Assembly (NCBI GenBank): GCA_937924505.1
Contig: CALDSR010000013.1
Coordinates: forward strand, 186,001 to 250,000
Direction of reading: 5' to 3'
DNA length: 64,000 nucleotides
Source of the DNA: an uncultured Granulosicoccus sp.
GTDB lineage: Bacteria; Pseudomonadota; Gammaproteobacteria; Granulosicoccales; Granulosicoccaceae
Below, in pieces: positions 18,081 to 27,353 of the stretch. Position 1 is the first letter of the stretch; each line of letters begins with the position of its first letter. Under the pieces are notes generated by a model that did no database searches, was not told the origin of the DNA, and saw nothing but the letters and a program-made list of their open reading frames with translations. The translations under genes and the position numbers were made by a program.

Positions 18081-19277
18081 GTGAAAAATGCAACACGGCG
18101 TAACAGGATCCCGATTGTACTCGGTGCCTCCCTTGTACAGTTCACCGTCATTGGTGGTGTGTTTGCTTACGGCGTGTTTTTTTCAACACTCGAAACAGAA
18201 CTCGGCTGGTCACGTACCATCTTGTCGGCCTGCACATCACTTGCATTTCTGATCATGGGCCTTCTGGCCATCGGTGCTGGCCGTTTGAACGATCGTTTCG
18301 GACCTCGTTGGGTGCTGGTCGCATCCGGATTGATCTACGCATGTGGCTACTCCTTGCTCTCCCTGGTAACAGAGCCCAGGCACGCGATTTTGCTATTTGG
18401 AATCGCCGTTGGCATTGGCATGGCAACTCATGACATCGTTACCCTCTCAACCATTGCGCGCTGGTTCAACACAAAGCGTGGACAAATGACCGGTGTCGTC
18501 AAGGTGGGCACTGCGTGTGGACAGATTACAGTGCCCGTAGTGGCAGCCTTGTTGATCGCAGGATTCGGCTGGCGGCAGTCATTTCTACTGATGGGATTGA
18601 TGGCGCTCATCATACTGATGGTTGCCGCATGGCTAATCGGCGCCAGGCCACCAAAGCCAGACACGTCCGATGAAGCGGGTACAGAAAACCAAGGACTGGC
18701 ATTTTTTAAAATACGCCGTACTCCCCAATTCTGGATGTTCTGCGCATTGCAATTCATGCTGTTTCCATCCCTGATGACAGTTCCTGTTCATATCGTTATA
18801 CATGCCGAAGATCTTGGCTTCGATGCAACGACAGCTGCCGCGGTTCTATCAAGTATCGGCGCGGTCAGCATCCTGGGCAGGTTGGTACTTGGCTGGAGTA
18901 TCGATCGGATTGGCGGAAAACGAGGCTATATCATCTGCTTTTCACTATTACTCATCAGCATCCTCTGGTTAAGACAGATTGAAGACCCGCGCTACCTTTT
19001 CGGCTTCGCGATACTTTACGGTTTCGCACATGGCGGGTTCTTCACCATTGTGTCTCCAACCCTTGCTGAATATTTCGGGATGCGTGCCATTGGCACAACC
19101 TTTGGTACGGTAGTGTTTTTCGGTACGCTAAGCGGCGCCGCTGGTCCATTGCTCGCCGGCTGGATATTTGATTCGCAGGGTAGCTATGACAAGGCATTTC
19201 TACTGTTGGCAGTGCTCGCCGCGACAGGCCTGATGACAGCGTTCAGGCTAAAACGCATCGAGATAAAATCGCTCTAA
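18081..19277 (+). CDS. MFS transporter (monocarboxylate/oxalate-like)
   Basis: Twelve-helix major facilitator protein, about 399 residues. Family signs are FAYGVFFSTLETELGWSR after helix 1, GRLNDRFGPRWVL (motif A), the central hydrophilic linker with PKPDTSDEAGTENQ, and LGWSIDRIGGKR in the second half. These resemble bacterial monocarboxylate (MCT-like) porters. The start is uncertain: GTG at 18081 gives the usual length, TTG at 17985 would add 32 unremarkable residues, and neither has a good ribosome site. Divergent from the SDR gene, so it may move a substrate or product of the same pathway. Confidence 0.82.
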   Translation: MKNATRRNRIPIVLGASLVQFTVIGGVFAYGVFFSTLETELGWSRTILSACTSLAFLIMGLLAIGAGRLNDRFGPRWVLVASGLIYACGYSLLSLVTEPRHAILLFGIAVGIGMATHDIVTLSTIARWFNTKRGQMTGVVKVGTACGQITVPVVAALLIAGFGWRQSFLLMGLMALIILMVAAWLIGARPPKPDTSDEAGTENQGLAFFKIRRTPQFWMFCALQFMLFPSLMTVPVHIVIHAEDLGFDATTAAAVLSSIGAVSILGRLVLGWSIDRIGGKRGYIICFSLLLISILWLRQIEDPRYLFGFAILYGFAHGGFFTIVSPTLAEYFGMRAIGTTFGTVVFFGTLSGAAGPLLAGWIFDSQGSYDKAFLLLAVLAATGLMTAFRLKRIEIKSL

Positions 19278-19364
19278 ACACGAGATCCCCTACGACCGGG
19301 GACGAAACGCCACGTCAGAACTGGCAATCAACCGGTAACAGACCAGTCGAAAGCAGTCACCCAA

Positions 19365-20249
19365 TCAGGATGACAAAGAACTGAAAAACCATCGCTGAAA
19401 GACCAACAACAATATGAACGGCGGCAATATGGTAATCACTAGCAACGCCATACCGGGCCCGGATTCCTGCCCGATCAGCCTGATACCACGCACCAGTGTG
19501 TACAAACTGTCGTCTGTACTGATCATCAATGGCCATAAATACTGATTCCAACCGATCATAAACGCGACAACAAATATCGCCCCAGCCCTGGAATAAGATA
19601 ATGGTATGACAATATCCTTGAGAAATCGAAAAGGACCAGCCCCATCCAAAGTAGCCGCCTCTATCAGCTCTTTAGGAAGGGTTAGAAAATATTGTCGGAA
19701 GAAAAACGTTCCAAGCGCTGCTGCCAGTGCCGGCAAAACAATGCCAGCATGCGTATTAATCAGCCCCAGTGAAGCCACTACACTGAAAGTGTTAACAAAT
19801 CGTGATTCCAACGGAAACAACAACGTTACCAATACAAACCAAAACACTATTTTTTTCGTTGGCATACGAAAAAAAACAATGGCATAAGCCGTCAGTAAAG
19901 ACAAAAAGGTGGTTAACACGGCCACACCAAGCGCCACAATCATGGAGTTGACGAGCATGGCAAACGGCGTAATTTGATCGGTAAAGCCCGCTTGCAAAGA
20001 TAATATCCAGCCATAGTTTTGTAAGGCCTGATTGCCCGGCAGCCACTGCAAGCCTTGGCTCTGTAGAACGGAAGTAGGATGAGTGGACGAGGCAACCACC
20101 ACCACGATGGGGCCTAACATGAACACCATACCTAAGCACAGTACCAAATGCGCAAGCAAGGCTTGAATACGGCGACTCCCGGCGACATCAATACGGTTAC
20201 CGCTTTTAGATTGATCTGGCACTAATGATCCGTTGCAACGATGATTCAA
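19365..20249 (-). CDS. Second UgpE-like carbohydrate ABC permease
   Basis: Inner-membrane permease, about 294 residues, clearly paralogous to the UgpE at 21356-22210: GTFFFRQYFLTLPKELIEAATLDG and [15 protein letters not shown] match [24 protein letters not shown] and [15 protein letters not shown]. It is placed after ugpC, 30 bp from its stop, so it is probably co-transcribed. The start is uncertain (TTG at 20249 or GTG at 20222, both without a good ribosome site). It might replace UgpE in the channel for another substrate or be a redundant duplicate. Residues after the core are intact, so there is no sign of decay. Confidence 0.82.
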   Translation of the reverse strand: MNHRCNGSLVPDQSKSGNRIDVAGSRRIQALLAHLVLCLGMVFMLGPIVVVVASSTHPTSVLQSQGLQWLPGNQALQNYGWILSLQAGFTDQITPFAMLVNSMIVALGVAVLTTFLSLLTAYAIVFFRMPTKKIVFWFVLVTLLFPLESRFVNTFSVVASLGLINTHAGIVLPALAAALGTFFFRQYFLTLPKELIEAATLDGAGPFRFLKDIVIPLSYSRAGAIFVVAFMIGWNQYLWPLMISTDDSLYTLVRGIRLIGQESGPGMALLVITILPPFILLLVFQRWFFSSLSS

Positions 20250-20279
20250 ACACTGGCGTCACCGCCAATACTATTGATG

Positions 20280-21356
20280 CTAGCGCAGACGCTCACCCGA
20301 TAGCTTGTCAAAGACCATCGCTCGCTCTGCGTTAAACCCGAGTGTCAGTGTTGACTCTAACTCCGGGAGCATGTGCTGACCGGTTTTGAAGCAAAACTCC
20401 GTCTCCTCGATGTCATCATTTTGCGCGCCTAAAATACCGCCATAAATGAGGTTGTCAGAGCCATGTTGCTCGACAATATCTACTCGCAAGGGAAATTGGC
20501 CATTATCGTCAAGCGTAAGTTCATCTGGACGAATACCTAAAACCAATTCCTTTGAGCTCGGTAAATCGCTGAAGCCAGATAGCTTTAGATTACCATTGAC
20601 AAGGGACTGACCATCAAACACAACAGGCAGCAGGTTGACTTGAGGCGAGCCAATAAAAGATGCGACAAACAAGGTTTTCGGATCGTTGTAAAGATCAATC
20701 GGCTTACCCATCTGCTCGATCTGGCCATCATTGATCACCGCAAGTCTGTCTGCCAACGTCATGGCTTCCGTTTGATCATGAGTGACATAGATACTGGTTA
20801 CGTTCATTCGGCGTTGCAGGCGCTTTATTTCGATACGCATTTGCACGCGCAATTTCGCATCCAGATTTGACAAGGGCTCATCGAACAAAAAGACCTTTGG
20901 CTCACGCACAATCGCGCGCCCCATCGCCACCCGCTGTCGCTGCCCACCGGACAGCTGATTTGGTTGACGATCAAGAAAATCACCGATGCGTAACATCTGC
21001 GCTGCATCAGTGACCTTCTTATCGATTTCGGATTTCGGCATACCTCTATTTTTCAGCCCGTATGACATATTGCCGCGCACCGTCATATGAGGATAAAGAG
21101 CATAGTTCTGAAAGACCATCGCCACGTCTCGATCCGCAGGCGATACGTCATTGATCAATCGATCATCAATCTGTATCTGGCCATCAGTGATTTTCTCGAG
21201 CCCGGCTACCATTCTAAGTAAGGTGGATTTTCCACAACCAGATGGCCCAACGAATACGATAAATTCTCCGCTTTGTATCTCCATGTCCACGCCACGCACA
21301 GCTTCTGCGCCATTGGGGTACGTTTTTCTGACATTGCTAAGTTGTACCTTGGACAT
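20280..21356 (-). CDS. ugpC: Glycerol-3-phosphate ABC transporter ATP-binding protein UgpC
   Basis: MalK/UgpC-type ATPase, 358 residues from the ATG at 21356; a 12-codon upstream extension would overlap the permease. Walker [41 protein letters not shown] and [10 protein letters not shown] are all present, followed by a regulatory TOBE-like C-terminus ([10 protein letters not shown]). Its ATG overlaps the ugpE stop in a TAATG junction, so translation is coupled. Energises UgpAE for glycerol-3-phosphate or glycerophosphodiester uptake. Confidence 0.9.
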   Translation of the reverse strand: MSKVQLSNVRKTYPNGAEAVRGVDMEIQSGEFIVFVGPSGCGKSTLLRMVAGLEKITDGQIQIDDRLINDVSPADRDVAMVFQNYALYPHMTVRGNMSYGLKNRGMPKSEIDKKVTDAAQMLRIGDFLDRQPNQLSGGQRQRVAMGRAIVREPKVFLFDEPLSNLDAKLRVQMRIEIKRLQRRMNVTSIYVTHDQTEAMTLADRLAVINDGQIEQMGKPIDLYNDPKTLFVASFIGSPQVNLLPVVFDGQSLVNGNLKLSGFSDLPSSKELVLGIRPDELTLDDNGQFPLRVDIVEQHGSDNLIYGGILGAQNDDIEETEFCFKTGQHMLPELESTLTLGFNAERAMVFDKLSGERLR

Positions 21357-22210
21357 TACTTTTCGCTCTCCACCAAACCTTTGACAAACCAATTCTGAAA
21401 TATCAGTACCACCAATACCGGCGGCAAGGTTGCAAGAATGGTTAATGCAAACGCTTTTTGATATTGCGGCAGTTCGCCGCCCTCAGCCAGTATTTGATAT
21501 ATCTGCTTTATGCCAATCACCAAGGTGTAATTTTCCTCTTTTGTGGTCATGATCAACGGCCATAGGTATTGATTCCAACCAACGACAAACATGATGATAA
21601 GAATGGCGGCTATCATCGTTTTGGACAATGGCACGAGGATGTCCTTGAAAAATCCCCACGCAGTGGCACCATCAAGACGCGCAGCCTCAAGGAGCTCATC
21701 AGGAACCGAGCGAAAAAATTGTCGAAAAAAGAACGTACCCGTTGCAGACGCAATCAGAGGCACAATCAATCCTACATGCGTATCCAGCAGACCAAGGCCC
21801 GCAACCACCTCATACGAGGGTATGATCCTGACCTCCAATGGCAGCAACAACGTCATGAATATTATCCAGAACAACGGCACTGCCAGTTTGAATCGAAAAT
21901 ATACGATGGCATACGCTGCCAACATCGAGATGATGACTTTACCAATGGCGAAACCAATTCCAAGAATCAAGCTATTCTTTAGCATGTCTACGCCCAGCAC
22001 TGATTTCATCACACCACCATCGACAAACAAAACCTGTTTGTAAGTGTCCAGAAAATTACTACCTGGCCAAAACTGTAATCCGTTTCTTAAAATAGTTTCG
22101 GCAGAATGGGTAGAGGTGGCAAAGGCCACCCATACCGGCAAGCTCATGAACAACACGCCTACAATTAAAATCGCGTGTGTTGAGATTAATCGCCAGTTCC
22201 ACTGTTTCAT
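21356..22210 (-). CDS. ugpE: Glycerol-3-phosphate ABC permease UgpE
   Basis: MalG-type permease of 284 residues with six hydrophobic segments. [20 protein letters not shown] after helix 1 is typical of UgpE, and the EAA loop reads [23 protein letters not shown]. It lies 11 bp after ugpA, and its stop overlaps the ugpC start by one base. A paralogous copy is found at 19365-20249. Confidence 0.9.
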   Translation of the reverse strand: MKQWNWRLISTHAILIVGVLFMSLPVWVAFATSTHSAETILRNGLQFWPGSNFLDTYKQVLFVDGGVMKSVLGVDMLKNSLILGIGFAIGKVIISMLAAYAIVYFRFKLAVPLFWIIFMTLLLPLEVRIIPSYEVVAGLGLLDTHVGLIVPLIASATGTFFFRQFFRSVPDELLEAARLDGATAWGFFKDILVPLSKTMIAAILIIMFVVGWNQYLWPLIMTTKEENYTLVIGIKQIYQILAEGGELPQYQKAFALTILATLPPVLVVLIFQNWFVKGLVESEK

Positions 22211-22221
22211 GCGTTTAAGCC

Positions 22222-23100
22222 TCAGTAGTGTACTTTGCGTTCAATGAATCTAAACTGTACAACGGTGAGCGCTAACACCATAATCATAAGCACCACTGAT
22301 TGAGCTGATGACCCGCCAAGGTCAGCCCCTCTGAACCCATCCTGAAATACTTTAAACACCAGCGTATTGGTAGCGCCGCCAGGCGCGCCGCGGGTTGTCG
22401 TATCGATGATGCCAAACGTCTCGAAAAAGGCATAGGTGATATTGATCACCATCAAAAAGAAGGTAGTCGGTGCCAATAACGGAAAGGTAATTGTCCAGAA
22501 TCGACGGGTTGGGCTACTGCAATCCATCATCGATGCTTCATTAACCGATTTGGGTATCCCTTGCAGCCCGGATAAAAAGAAAATGAAGTTAACACTGACT
22601 TGCTTCCACACTGCAATAAGCACCACGACAAAACCTGCGTCAAATGAGTCGAGCTTGTGGTCAAAATCCCAACCTATGGCATTAAAAAATTTATATAAAT
22701 CGCCTATCAGAGGATTAAACATCAGGTTGCCCATGAGCCCAGCCACGGGCGGCGCTATGGCATAAGCCCACATCAGTGTAGTTTTATAGGTACTTGCACC
22801 TCGAATCACTTCGTTAGCTTTAACCGCCAACAACAAAGCCAGCGCCAAAGATAAAAATGTGACAATCGCAGAGAACACAATAGTAAAGCCGGCGGCCTGT
22901 AACCATGAGTCACTGAAGATCGTATCCTCATAGTTTCTAAACCAAACAAACTGGCTAGACAATCCGAATGCATCTTCCAGTAGAAAGGATTGGTAAATGG
23001 CCTGCGCCGCTGGCCAGAGGAAAAAAACAAGGATGATGGCTATTTGCGGAGCGACGAAGAGATAAGGAATTGCGCTGTGCTCAAATTGAACTCTCTTCAC
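22222..23100 (-). CDS. ugpA: Glycerol-3-phosphate ABC permease UgpA
   Basis: MalF-type permease of 292 residues. The N-terminal LFVAPQIAIILVFFLWPAAQA, the EDAFGLSSQFVWFRNYE segment and the EAA loop VNEASMMDCSSPTRRFWTI are as in UgpA. The conserved Gly-Ala of many EAA loops reads Cys-Ser here. It pairs with UgpE, 79 bp downstream of the binding-protein gene. Confidence 0.9.
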   Translation of the reverse strand: MKRVQFEHSAIPYLFVAPQIAIILVFFLWPAAQAIYQSFLLEDAFGLSSQFVWFRNYEDTIFSDSWLQAAGFTIVFSAIVTFLSLALALLLAVKANEVIRGASTYKTTLMWAYAIAPPVAGLMGNLMFNPLIGDLYKFFNAIGWDFDHKLDSFDAGFVVVLIAVWKQVSVNFIFFLSGLQGIPKSVNEASMMDCSSPTRRFWTITFPLLAPTTFFLMVINITYAFFETFGIIDTTTRGAPGGATNTLVFKVFQDGFRGADLGGSSAQSVVLMIMVLALTVVQFRFIERKVHY

Positions 23101-23179
23101 TTATGAATTCCAGGCGTGAGTCGCGGAAGAAGGATGTGACGGCAAACGCCGTCACATCAATTTACAGATATAGTGGAGT

Positions 23180-24475
23180 TTACTTATAGGTATCGCTGAA
23201 ACGAACCAGCAAGGCATTGGATTCTTTTTCCATTGCCGCAAACGCCTCATCAACCGAGGCATCTCCAGAGAATATGTCATCAAAGTGCTTGTACATGACA
23301 TCACGGATCTGCACGTAATAGCCCAAACGATACCCTTTGGTCCATTCACCACCCGGTTGGCTTAGCTGCAAGATACCAATCTCAGCATCCGGCGTACTTT
23401 CGTAGTATCCGTCTTCTTTGGCATCATCGTACGCAGCTTGCGTGATCGGTACATACCCGGTCTGCTTGTGCCAGAACACCTGATTGGCTGACGCTGTCAT
23501 ATAAGCGAAAAAATCGGCAACTGCTTCGTATTCATCGTCATCATGACCTGCCATTGCAAATAACGCTGCACCTCCGATAAAGGTGCCCTTGGGCTCCTTG
23601 ATGATGCTTTCCCAATATGGCAGAAACGTTGTTCCAAATTCGAATTCAGCGGAACTGGTCAGACCACCAAATGAACCAGAAGAGCCCAGCCACATGGCAA
23701 CTTTCTTTTGCACAAACGCGTCTTGATTATCACCCCACGCACGACCGTAAAAACCGTAATAGCCATCATCTAGCCATTCTTTGACCTTACTCCAATGCAT
23801 TTTCATATGTTCATTGTTGTAAAGTAGTTTTACGTCAGTACTGTCATAGCCGTTGTTACCCGTAGCCATCTGGAGATTGTGACGGCTGTGGAAATTTTCG
23901 GAAAAAATCCAGGGGCTGTGGCTTTGCGCGAGCGCCACATATCCAGCTTCCTTCAATTTTGGCGCAATTGCCTCAAACTCTTCCCATGTTTTTGGTGGTG
24001 CATCGACACCCGCTTCTGCAAAAGCTTCCTTGTTGTAGTACAACAAAGGCGTTGAAGAGTTAAACGGAAGACCAATCATTTTCCCGGCAGAATCCGCATA
24101 AAAATATCGAACACCGGGAATATAATCTTCGATGTTGAAATCTTTCATCAGATCCGCTACTGGAACTGTAGCGCCTTTCGCATTAATGATTGTCGCAGCG
24201 CCTGCATCAAATATCTGGATGATATGCGGCTGCTCCTTGGCGCGAAAAGCTGCAATGCCGGCTGTCATCGTATCTTCATAACCACCTTTATAGGTGGGCA
24301 CGACCACAACGTCAGACTGACTGGCATTGTAGTTTTCAGCAATCTCGTTGACCACCTCACCCAGACGGCCACCCATCGCGTGCCACCACTGGATCTCTGT
24401 AGCAGCAAGAGCCTGCGTGCTAGTTATCATGCTGCTACTTAGTGCAAGCGCGGCCAATAATGGTTTGAACTTCAT
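23180..24475 (-). CDS. ugpB: Glycerol-3-phosphate-binding protein UgpB
   Basis: Periplasmic binding protein, 431 residues from the ATG at 24475, which has AAGGA 4 bases upstream. Signal peptide about 1-24 (ends TQALAA). The mature protein starts ATEIQWWHAMGGRLGEVVNEIAE-like, as in UgpB, and carries YNASQSDVVVVPTYKGGYEDTM. First gene of the ugp operon. The 242-bp gap before it is AT-rich, but I could not identify a convincing Pho box. It should bind sn-glycerol-3-phosphate and glycerophosphodiesters such as glycerophosphocholine. Confidence 0.9.
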   Translation of the reverse strand: MKFKPLLAALALSSSMITSTQALAATEIQWWHAMGGRLGEVVNEIAENYNASQSDVVVVPTYKGGYEDTMTAGIAAFRAKEQPHIIQIFDAGAATIINAKGATVPVADLMKDFNIEDYIPGVRYFYADSAGKMIGLPFNSSTPLLYYNKEAFAEAGVDAPPKTWEEFEAIAPKLKEAGYVALAQSHSPWIFSENFHSRHNLQMATGNNGYDSTDVKLLYNNEHMKMHWSKVKEWLDDGYYGFYGRAWGDNQDAFVQKKVAMWLGSSGSFGGLTSSAEFEFGTTFLPYWESIIKEPKGTFIGGAALFAMAGHDDDEYEAVADFFAYMTASANQVFWHKQTGYVPITQAAYDDAKEDGYYESTPDAEIGILQLSQPGGEWTKGYRLGYYVQIRDVMYKHFDDIFSGDASVDEAFAAMEKESNALLVRFSDTYK

Positions 24476-24717
24476 AAATCCTTTCTCCCTAGTTGTTTTG
24501 AATTTATATCCGCGCTGTAAAACGACACAAGCCACGGTAGACACATCTTCAACCAATCGTATATTCGATTTATTTCAACTGTATTAAAAATCAACCTCTT
24601 CGCCAGGAAACTACTGGAGCCACCCCTATTATCCCCAGCAGCTAACACCGACTTGTTTCACTCCGGGGAGGCTTCCTGCTTATTACATTCCAAGCAGTAG
24701 AGACAATTCCCACCTTA

Positions 24718-25974
24718 CTACATCTTTCCAAAACAATTGGCATAGTAAGTTGTTGTCGCTGGCCAATCGCTAAACATACCGCTAACACCGACATCTTCAG
24801 CCAACACATGCAAGGCTTGATACATGGCGCTATCATCTGAGACAGCAGGTTTGATTGTCTGGTAGTACCATCCTCCCCCGTTTGCCAACGATCCGGAGCG
24901 CTCCAGCGTCCAGCCAATCAATTTCAGGCCTGATTCGGAAGCGGCCTTGGCATAGCTGGACGGCACGACCTTGTCTTTTTTGTCCATGCCTAGCATCATC
25001 CAGATTGGTGGTGCCAGAGTCGTCACACCTGCTTCAACCAATTCATCCATTGATGGATCCCATGACTTGGGCTTTTCAATGTTGAAGCTTCTATCACGAT
25101 AACGTCCATCAAGCCACGCTGCTTGCTTGCCAAACTCCGGTTCGTTGTTTATCCAGTATTTCACGTCATCAAGATTAAAACTTTGCAAAAACACATCCGC
25201 CGGCATGACGGAATGCTCTCGATACTCGTCAACAAGTGCTTGCGCGTATTGCTCCTGTGTCCATTGCGCACCATTGGTAAACGTATATGGCATCGGCACT
25301 TGAGGGGCTTTCAATTCAGGGATCATCTTCACGCCGAGAGATTTAAACAACTCGATGCTTTCAGCGTGAGTCAACACGGTTCCACTATCTGCGCTTTGTG
25401 CATGCGGCGTGTCTTCGAGCGAGAGGTATTCGGCGAGGGTCTTGGCTTTCTTGTTGACGCTGTCGAAACGGCCTTCCAGAGACTTGAATTCTGCGACAGT
25501 AAGATCGCTGGCGCAACATTTGACATCACTAAACGGTGTGCCACTGGACATATTGGGTGGCACACTACATTTTTGCGCCAACGGAGTCGTCAGGATATTT
25601 GTTGTCGTATGCAGATCACATTGTGAATGACGGCAGACCAGCGCCTGATCACTGGTAAATGTCACATCACATTCGATAATCCCTGCTCCACTTTCTGCAG
25701 CGGCAATATAACCTTCGCGTGTGTGCTCCGGGTATCGCAATGGTGCTCCTCGATGAGCAATCGAAAACAAGCTTGGCTTGGCCGTATTACCGGCACAGGA
25801 TTGCAGCGCGGATCTGAGCTCGCCACTGGGCAAACCAGCGATTATTTGAGCGGGTCGATCTCCGTAGTCCACAGAGTCGGCGGCAATTGCGTTAGCCGGA
25901 ACTAGCTGATAAGCGCTAAGCGGAAGCGCTAGAAATACAATCCGTTTCAAGATTCTTGTTTTACGGATTTCCAT
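24718..25974 (-). CDS. glpQ: Exported glycerophosphodiester phosphodiesterase (GlpQ type)
   Basis: GDPD-family enzyme of 418 residues with a basic N-terminus and hydrophobic signal peptide (about 1-31, ending ANAIA). Catalytic and metal residues are visible: HRG in IAHRGAPLRYPEHT, Glu-x-Asp in IIECDVTFT and the second His in VCRHSQCDL. It would cleave glycerophosphodiesters in the periplasm to glycerol-3-phosphate plus alcohol, which the ugp system just downstream would import. Compared with E. coli GlpQ (~358) it is longer, with insertions around the TTTNILTT segment, as in several exported relatives. Confidence 0.87.
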   Translation of the reverse strand: MEIRKTRILKRIVFLALPLSAYQLVPANAIAADSVDYGDRPAQIIAGLPSGELRSALQSCAGNTAKPSLFSIAHRGAPLRYPEHTREGYIAAAESGAGIIECDVTFTSDQALVCRHSQCDLHTTTNILTTPLAQKCSVPPNMSSGTPFSDVKCCASDLTVAEFKSLEGRFDSVNKKAKTLAEYLSLEDTPHAQSADSGTVLTHAESIELFKSLGVKMIPELKAPQVPMPYTFTNGAQWTQEQYAQALVDEYREHSVMPADVFLQSFNLDDVKYWINNEPEFGKQAAWLDGRYRDRSFNIEKPKSWDPSMDELVEAGVTTLAPPIWMMLGMDKKDKVVPSSYAKAASESGLKLIGWTLERSGSLANGGGWYYQTIKPAVSDDSAMYQALHVLAEDVGVSGMFSDWPATTTYYANCFGKM

Positions 25975-26374
25975 GAAAATCTAGTTCCTGTCAGCCGTGG
26001 GAACGAATCTCCTATTCTGCATCGATAGTGACCCAAAAAGCAAACTTAAAATTGAGCCGCATAAAGCCCCAAAAGCAGCATTCTGGTGAGGCGACACCAT
26101 GCCGATGGATTCGAGCAAATGCTGAACGCTAGCGGCGTGTCAAGAATGACTTTGTCATCAACTCGATACCATACAAATTCCAGATTCGACGAATTCCGGG
26201 TTCAGTAATTTTCAGTGATTTTCCAATTGCGGAGGATTGGCACGAATCAATACATACGCATCTGGCCGCTATGACTTTGGAATTTCAGGGTAACAACGGC
26301 GCGATCATTGGCCATATAGCTCTAGCCGATCCCGTCAAGCAACAACGGCAATCCGCGTTTGAACGTACCAAGAC
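25975..26374. other. 400-bp gap with a coding-like remnant
   Basis: No confident gene. On the plus strand one frame is open from about 26133 to a stop at 26378 and gives a protein-like sequence (HLAAMTLEFQG, IIGHIALADPV, QSAFERTK) but has no convincing start codon or recognised family. It ends at the stop of the convergent YcbK-like gene. It may be the tail of a decayed gene. Confidence 0.3.
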
Positions 26375-26956
26375 CTAACCACTCACCCAATGGCGTGGAT
26401 AACCTGTATCCAGGTGTATAAATCCTGACTTCTTGTAGTAACCAACACCACCGAGGATCAAACGGCGAGCTTCCCGCTGTATAAATTTGTTATCCACGCC
26501 GGGAATGTAGAAATCAATGGCCTGACCATAGACGTGGTAGCTACGTTTAGCGACCATAGACGATTGCTTTCTCAACGATGAATTTGTTGCCTCCGTTCGA
26601 TAGCCGGAAAGCACACATATAGGCGCATCGGTATCCAGAACTGAATATAGATGGAACAGAAAGTCGTAAAGGTCTTTATCCATTAGCATGGATTTCTTCG
26701 CGCGGTGATCACGCATGAAGTAATTCAACTGCCCGACATGATCATCGATATAGCGACCATTTTCCCAATAAACCACGTCGAGTAACTCGTCAGTATGCAT
26801 ATTGGCCAGATTCAAGCGACGGCTTTCTGGTCGGGCTGCCATTGAGTCCGGCGGGAGAGCCAGGGCCGGCACACTATAAATCGCGGCAGGGATCAAAATC
26901 GAGCCTTGCAGAAATGTACGACGTGAGTGCGATATATTGGCTTCTTCTTGAAGCAA
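26375..26956 (-). CDS. YcbK-like DUF882 / peptidase M15-fold Tat protein
   Basis: 193-residue protein with a twin-arginine signal (SRRTFLQGS at about 11-19, then a hydrophobic stretch and ALALPP), so it is exported folded. The C-terminal domain has the zinc-site pattern of the DUF882/M15A family: SGYRT, SYHVYGQAIDFYI and FIHLDTGYPRHW. Relatives are murein-associated peptidases or binding proteins. The start is a TTG at 26956 with GAGG about 10 bases upstream; no ATG precedes the Tat motif in frame. Single gene, divergent from the HisA-like fusion. Confidence 0.82.
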   Translation of the reverse strand: MLQEEANISHSRRTFLQGSILIPAAIYSVPALALPPDSMAARPESRRLNLANMHTDELLDVVYWENGRYIDDHVGQLNYFMRDHRAKKSMLMDKDLYDFLFHLYSVLDTDAPICVLSGYRTEATNSSLRKQSSMVAKRSYHVYGQAIDFYIPGVDNKFIQREARRLILGGVGYYKKSGFIHLDTGYPRHWVSG

Positions 26957-27190
26957 AACTAAATTACCTCGACCGAGTAAAACATGAGATCAATTGTCAG
27001 TGATCAACACCACTGATAAAGCCTCATCACTCAGAAATACTGCGCTTATCTGTTACAGCGGCTCGTCGCGATATATATCTAGTATTTATCGAATAAAATA
27101 GTGAAATTGAGCATGCGGTGTCTCTGACATGTGACAAATTTTACGGATTCTCCCCACCTAAAGTATCAAGCACCCACAATCGACACTATC

Positions 27191-27218
27191 TGTCGGGCAA
27201 TTGCTGTCGGGCAATTGA
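27191..27218 (+). repeat. 14-bp tandem repeat in promoter region
   Basis: Two adjacent copies of TGTCGGGCAATTG followed by C or A, the second overlapping the spacer of the predicted promoter at 27201-27230. Direct repeats at helical-turn-plus spacing next to a -35 box can be activator sites. Two copies could also be a simple duplication. Confidence 0.5.
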
Positions 27219-27230
27219 AAATTCTATAAT
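27201..27230 (+). promoter_or_regulatory. Predicted sigma70 promoter for the HisA-like/CmoM-like gene
   Basis: -35 TTGCTG (27201-27206), 18-bp spacer, perfect -10 TATAAT (27225-27230). Transcription would start near 27237 and give a 5' leader of about 117 bases that contains the 11-bp hairpin at 27301-27330. Confidence 0.6.
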
Positions 27231-27300
27231 AACGAGCCAAAAGGGGTCGCTGTTGACGTAGTTACACTGAAATACACGACAGCAAGTGATATCTGGTTGC

Positions 27301-27330
27301 GAGTGTCATCCATGCGTTAGGATGACACTC
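27301..27330 (+). promoter_or_regulatory. 11-bp perfect hairpin in the 5' leader
   Basis: Arms GAGTGTCATCC and GGATGACACTC are exact reverse complements around an 8-base loop, 23 bases before the GTG start of the fusion gene. No U-tract follows, so it is not a simple terminator. It could be an mRNA regulatory hairpin or, as DNA, a dimeric operator. Confidence 0.6.
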
Positions 27331-27353
27331 TATCCTCATAGAGAAATCGAATA

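Noticed and set aside
19278..19320. TCCCC/GGGGA hairpin after the MFS gene as a terminator
   Set aside because: Stem of only five pairs and no T-run.
24476..24717. Pho box upstream of ugpB
   Set aside because: The operon would be expected to be phosphate-controlled, but I found no convincing pair of CTGTCAT-like direct repeats.
24641..24792. 12-bp direct repeat GCTAACACCGAC near the glpQ end
   Set aside because: Matches of this length are expected by chance in 64 kb; no symmetry or related copies.
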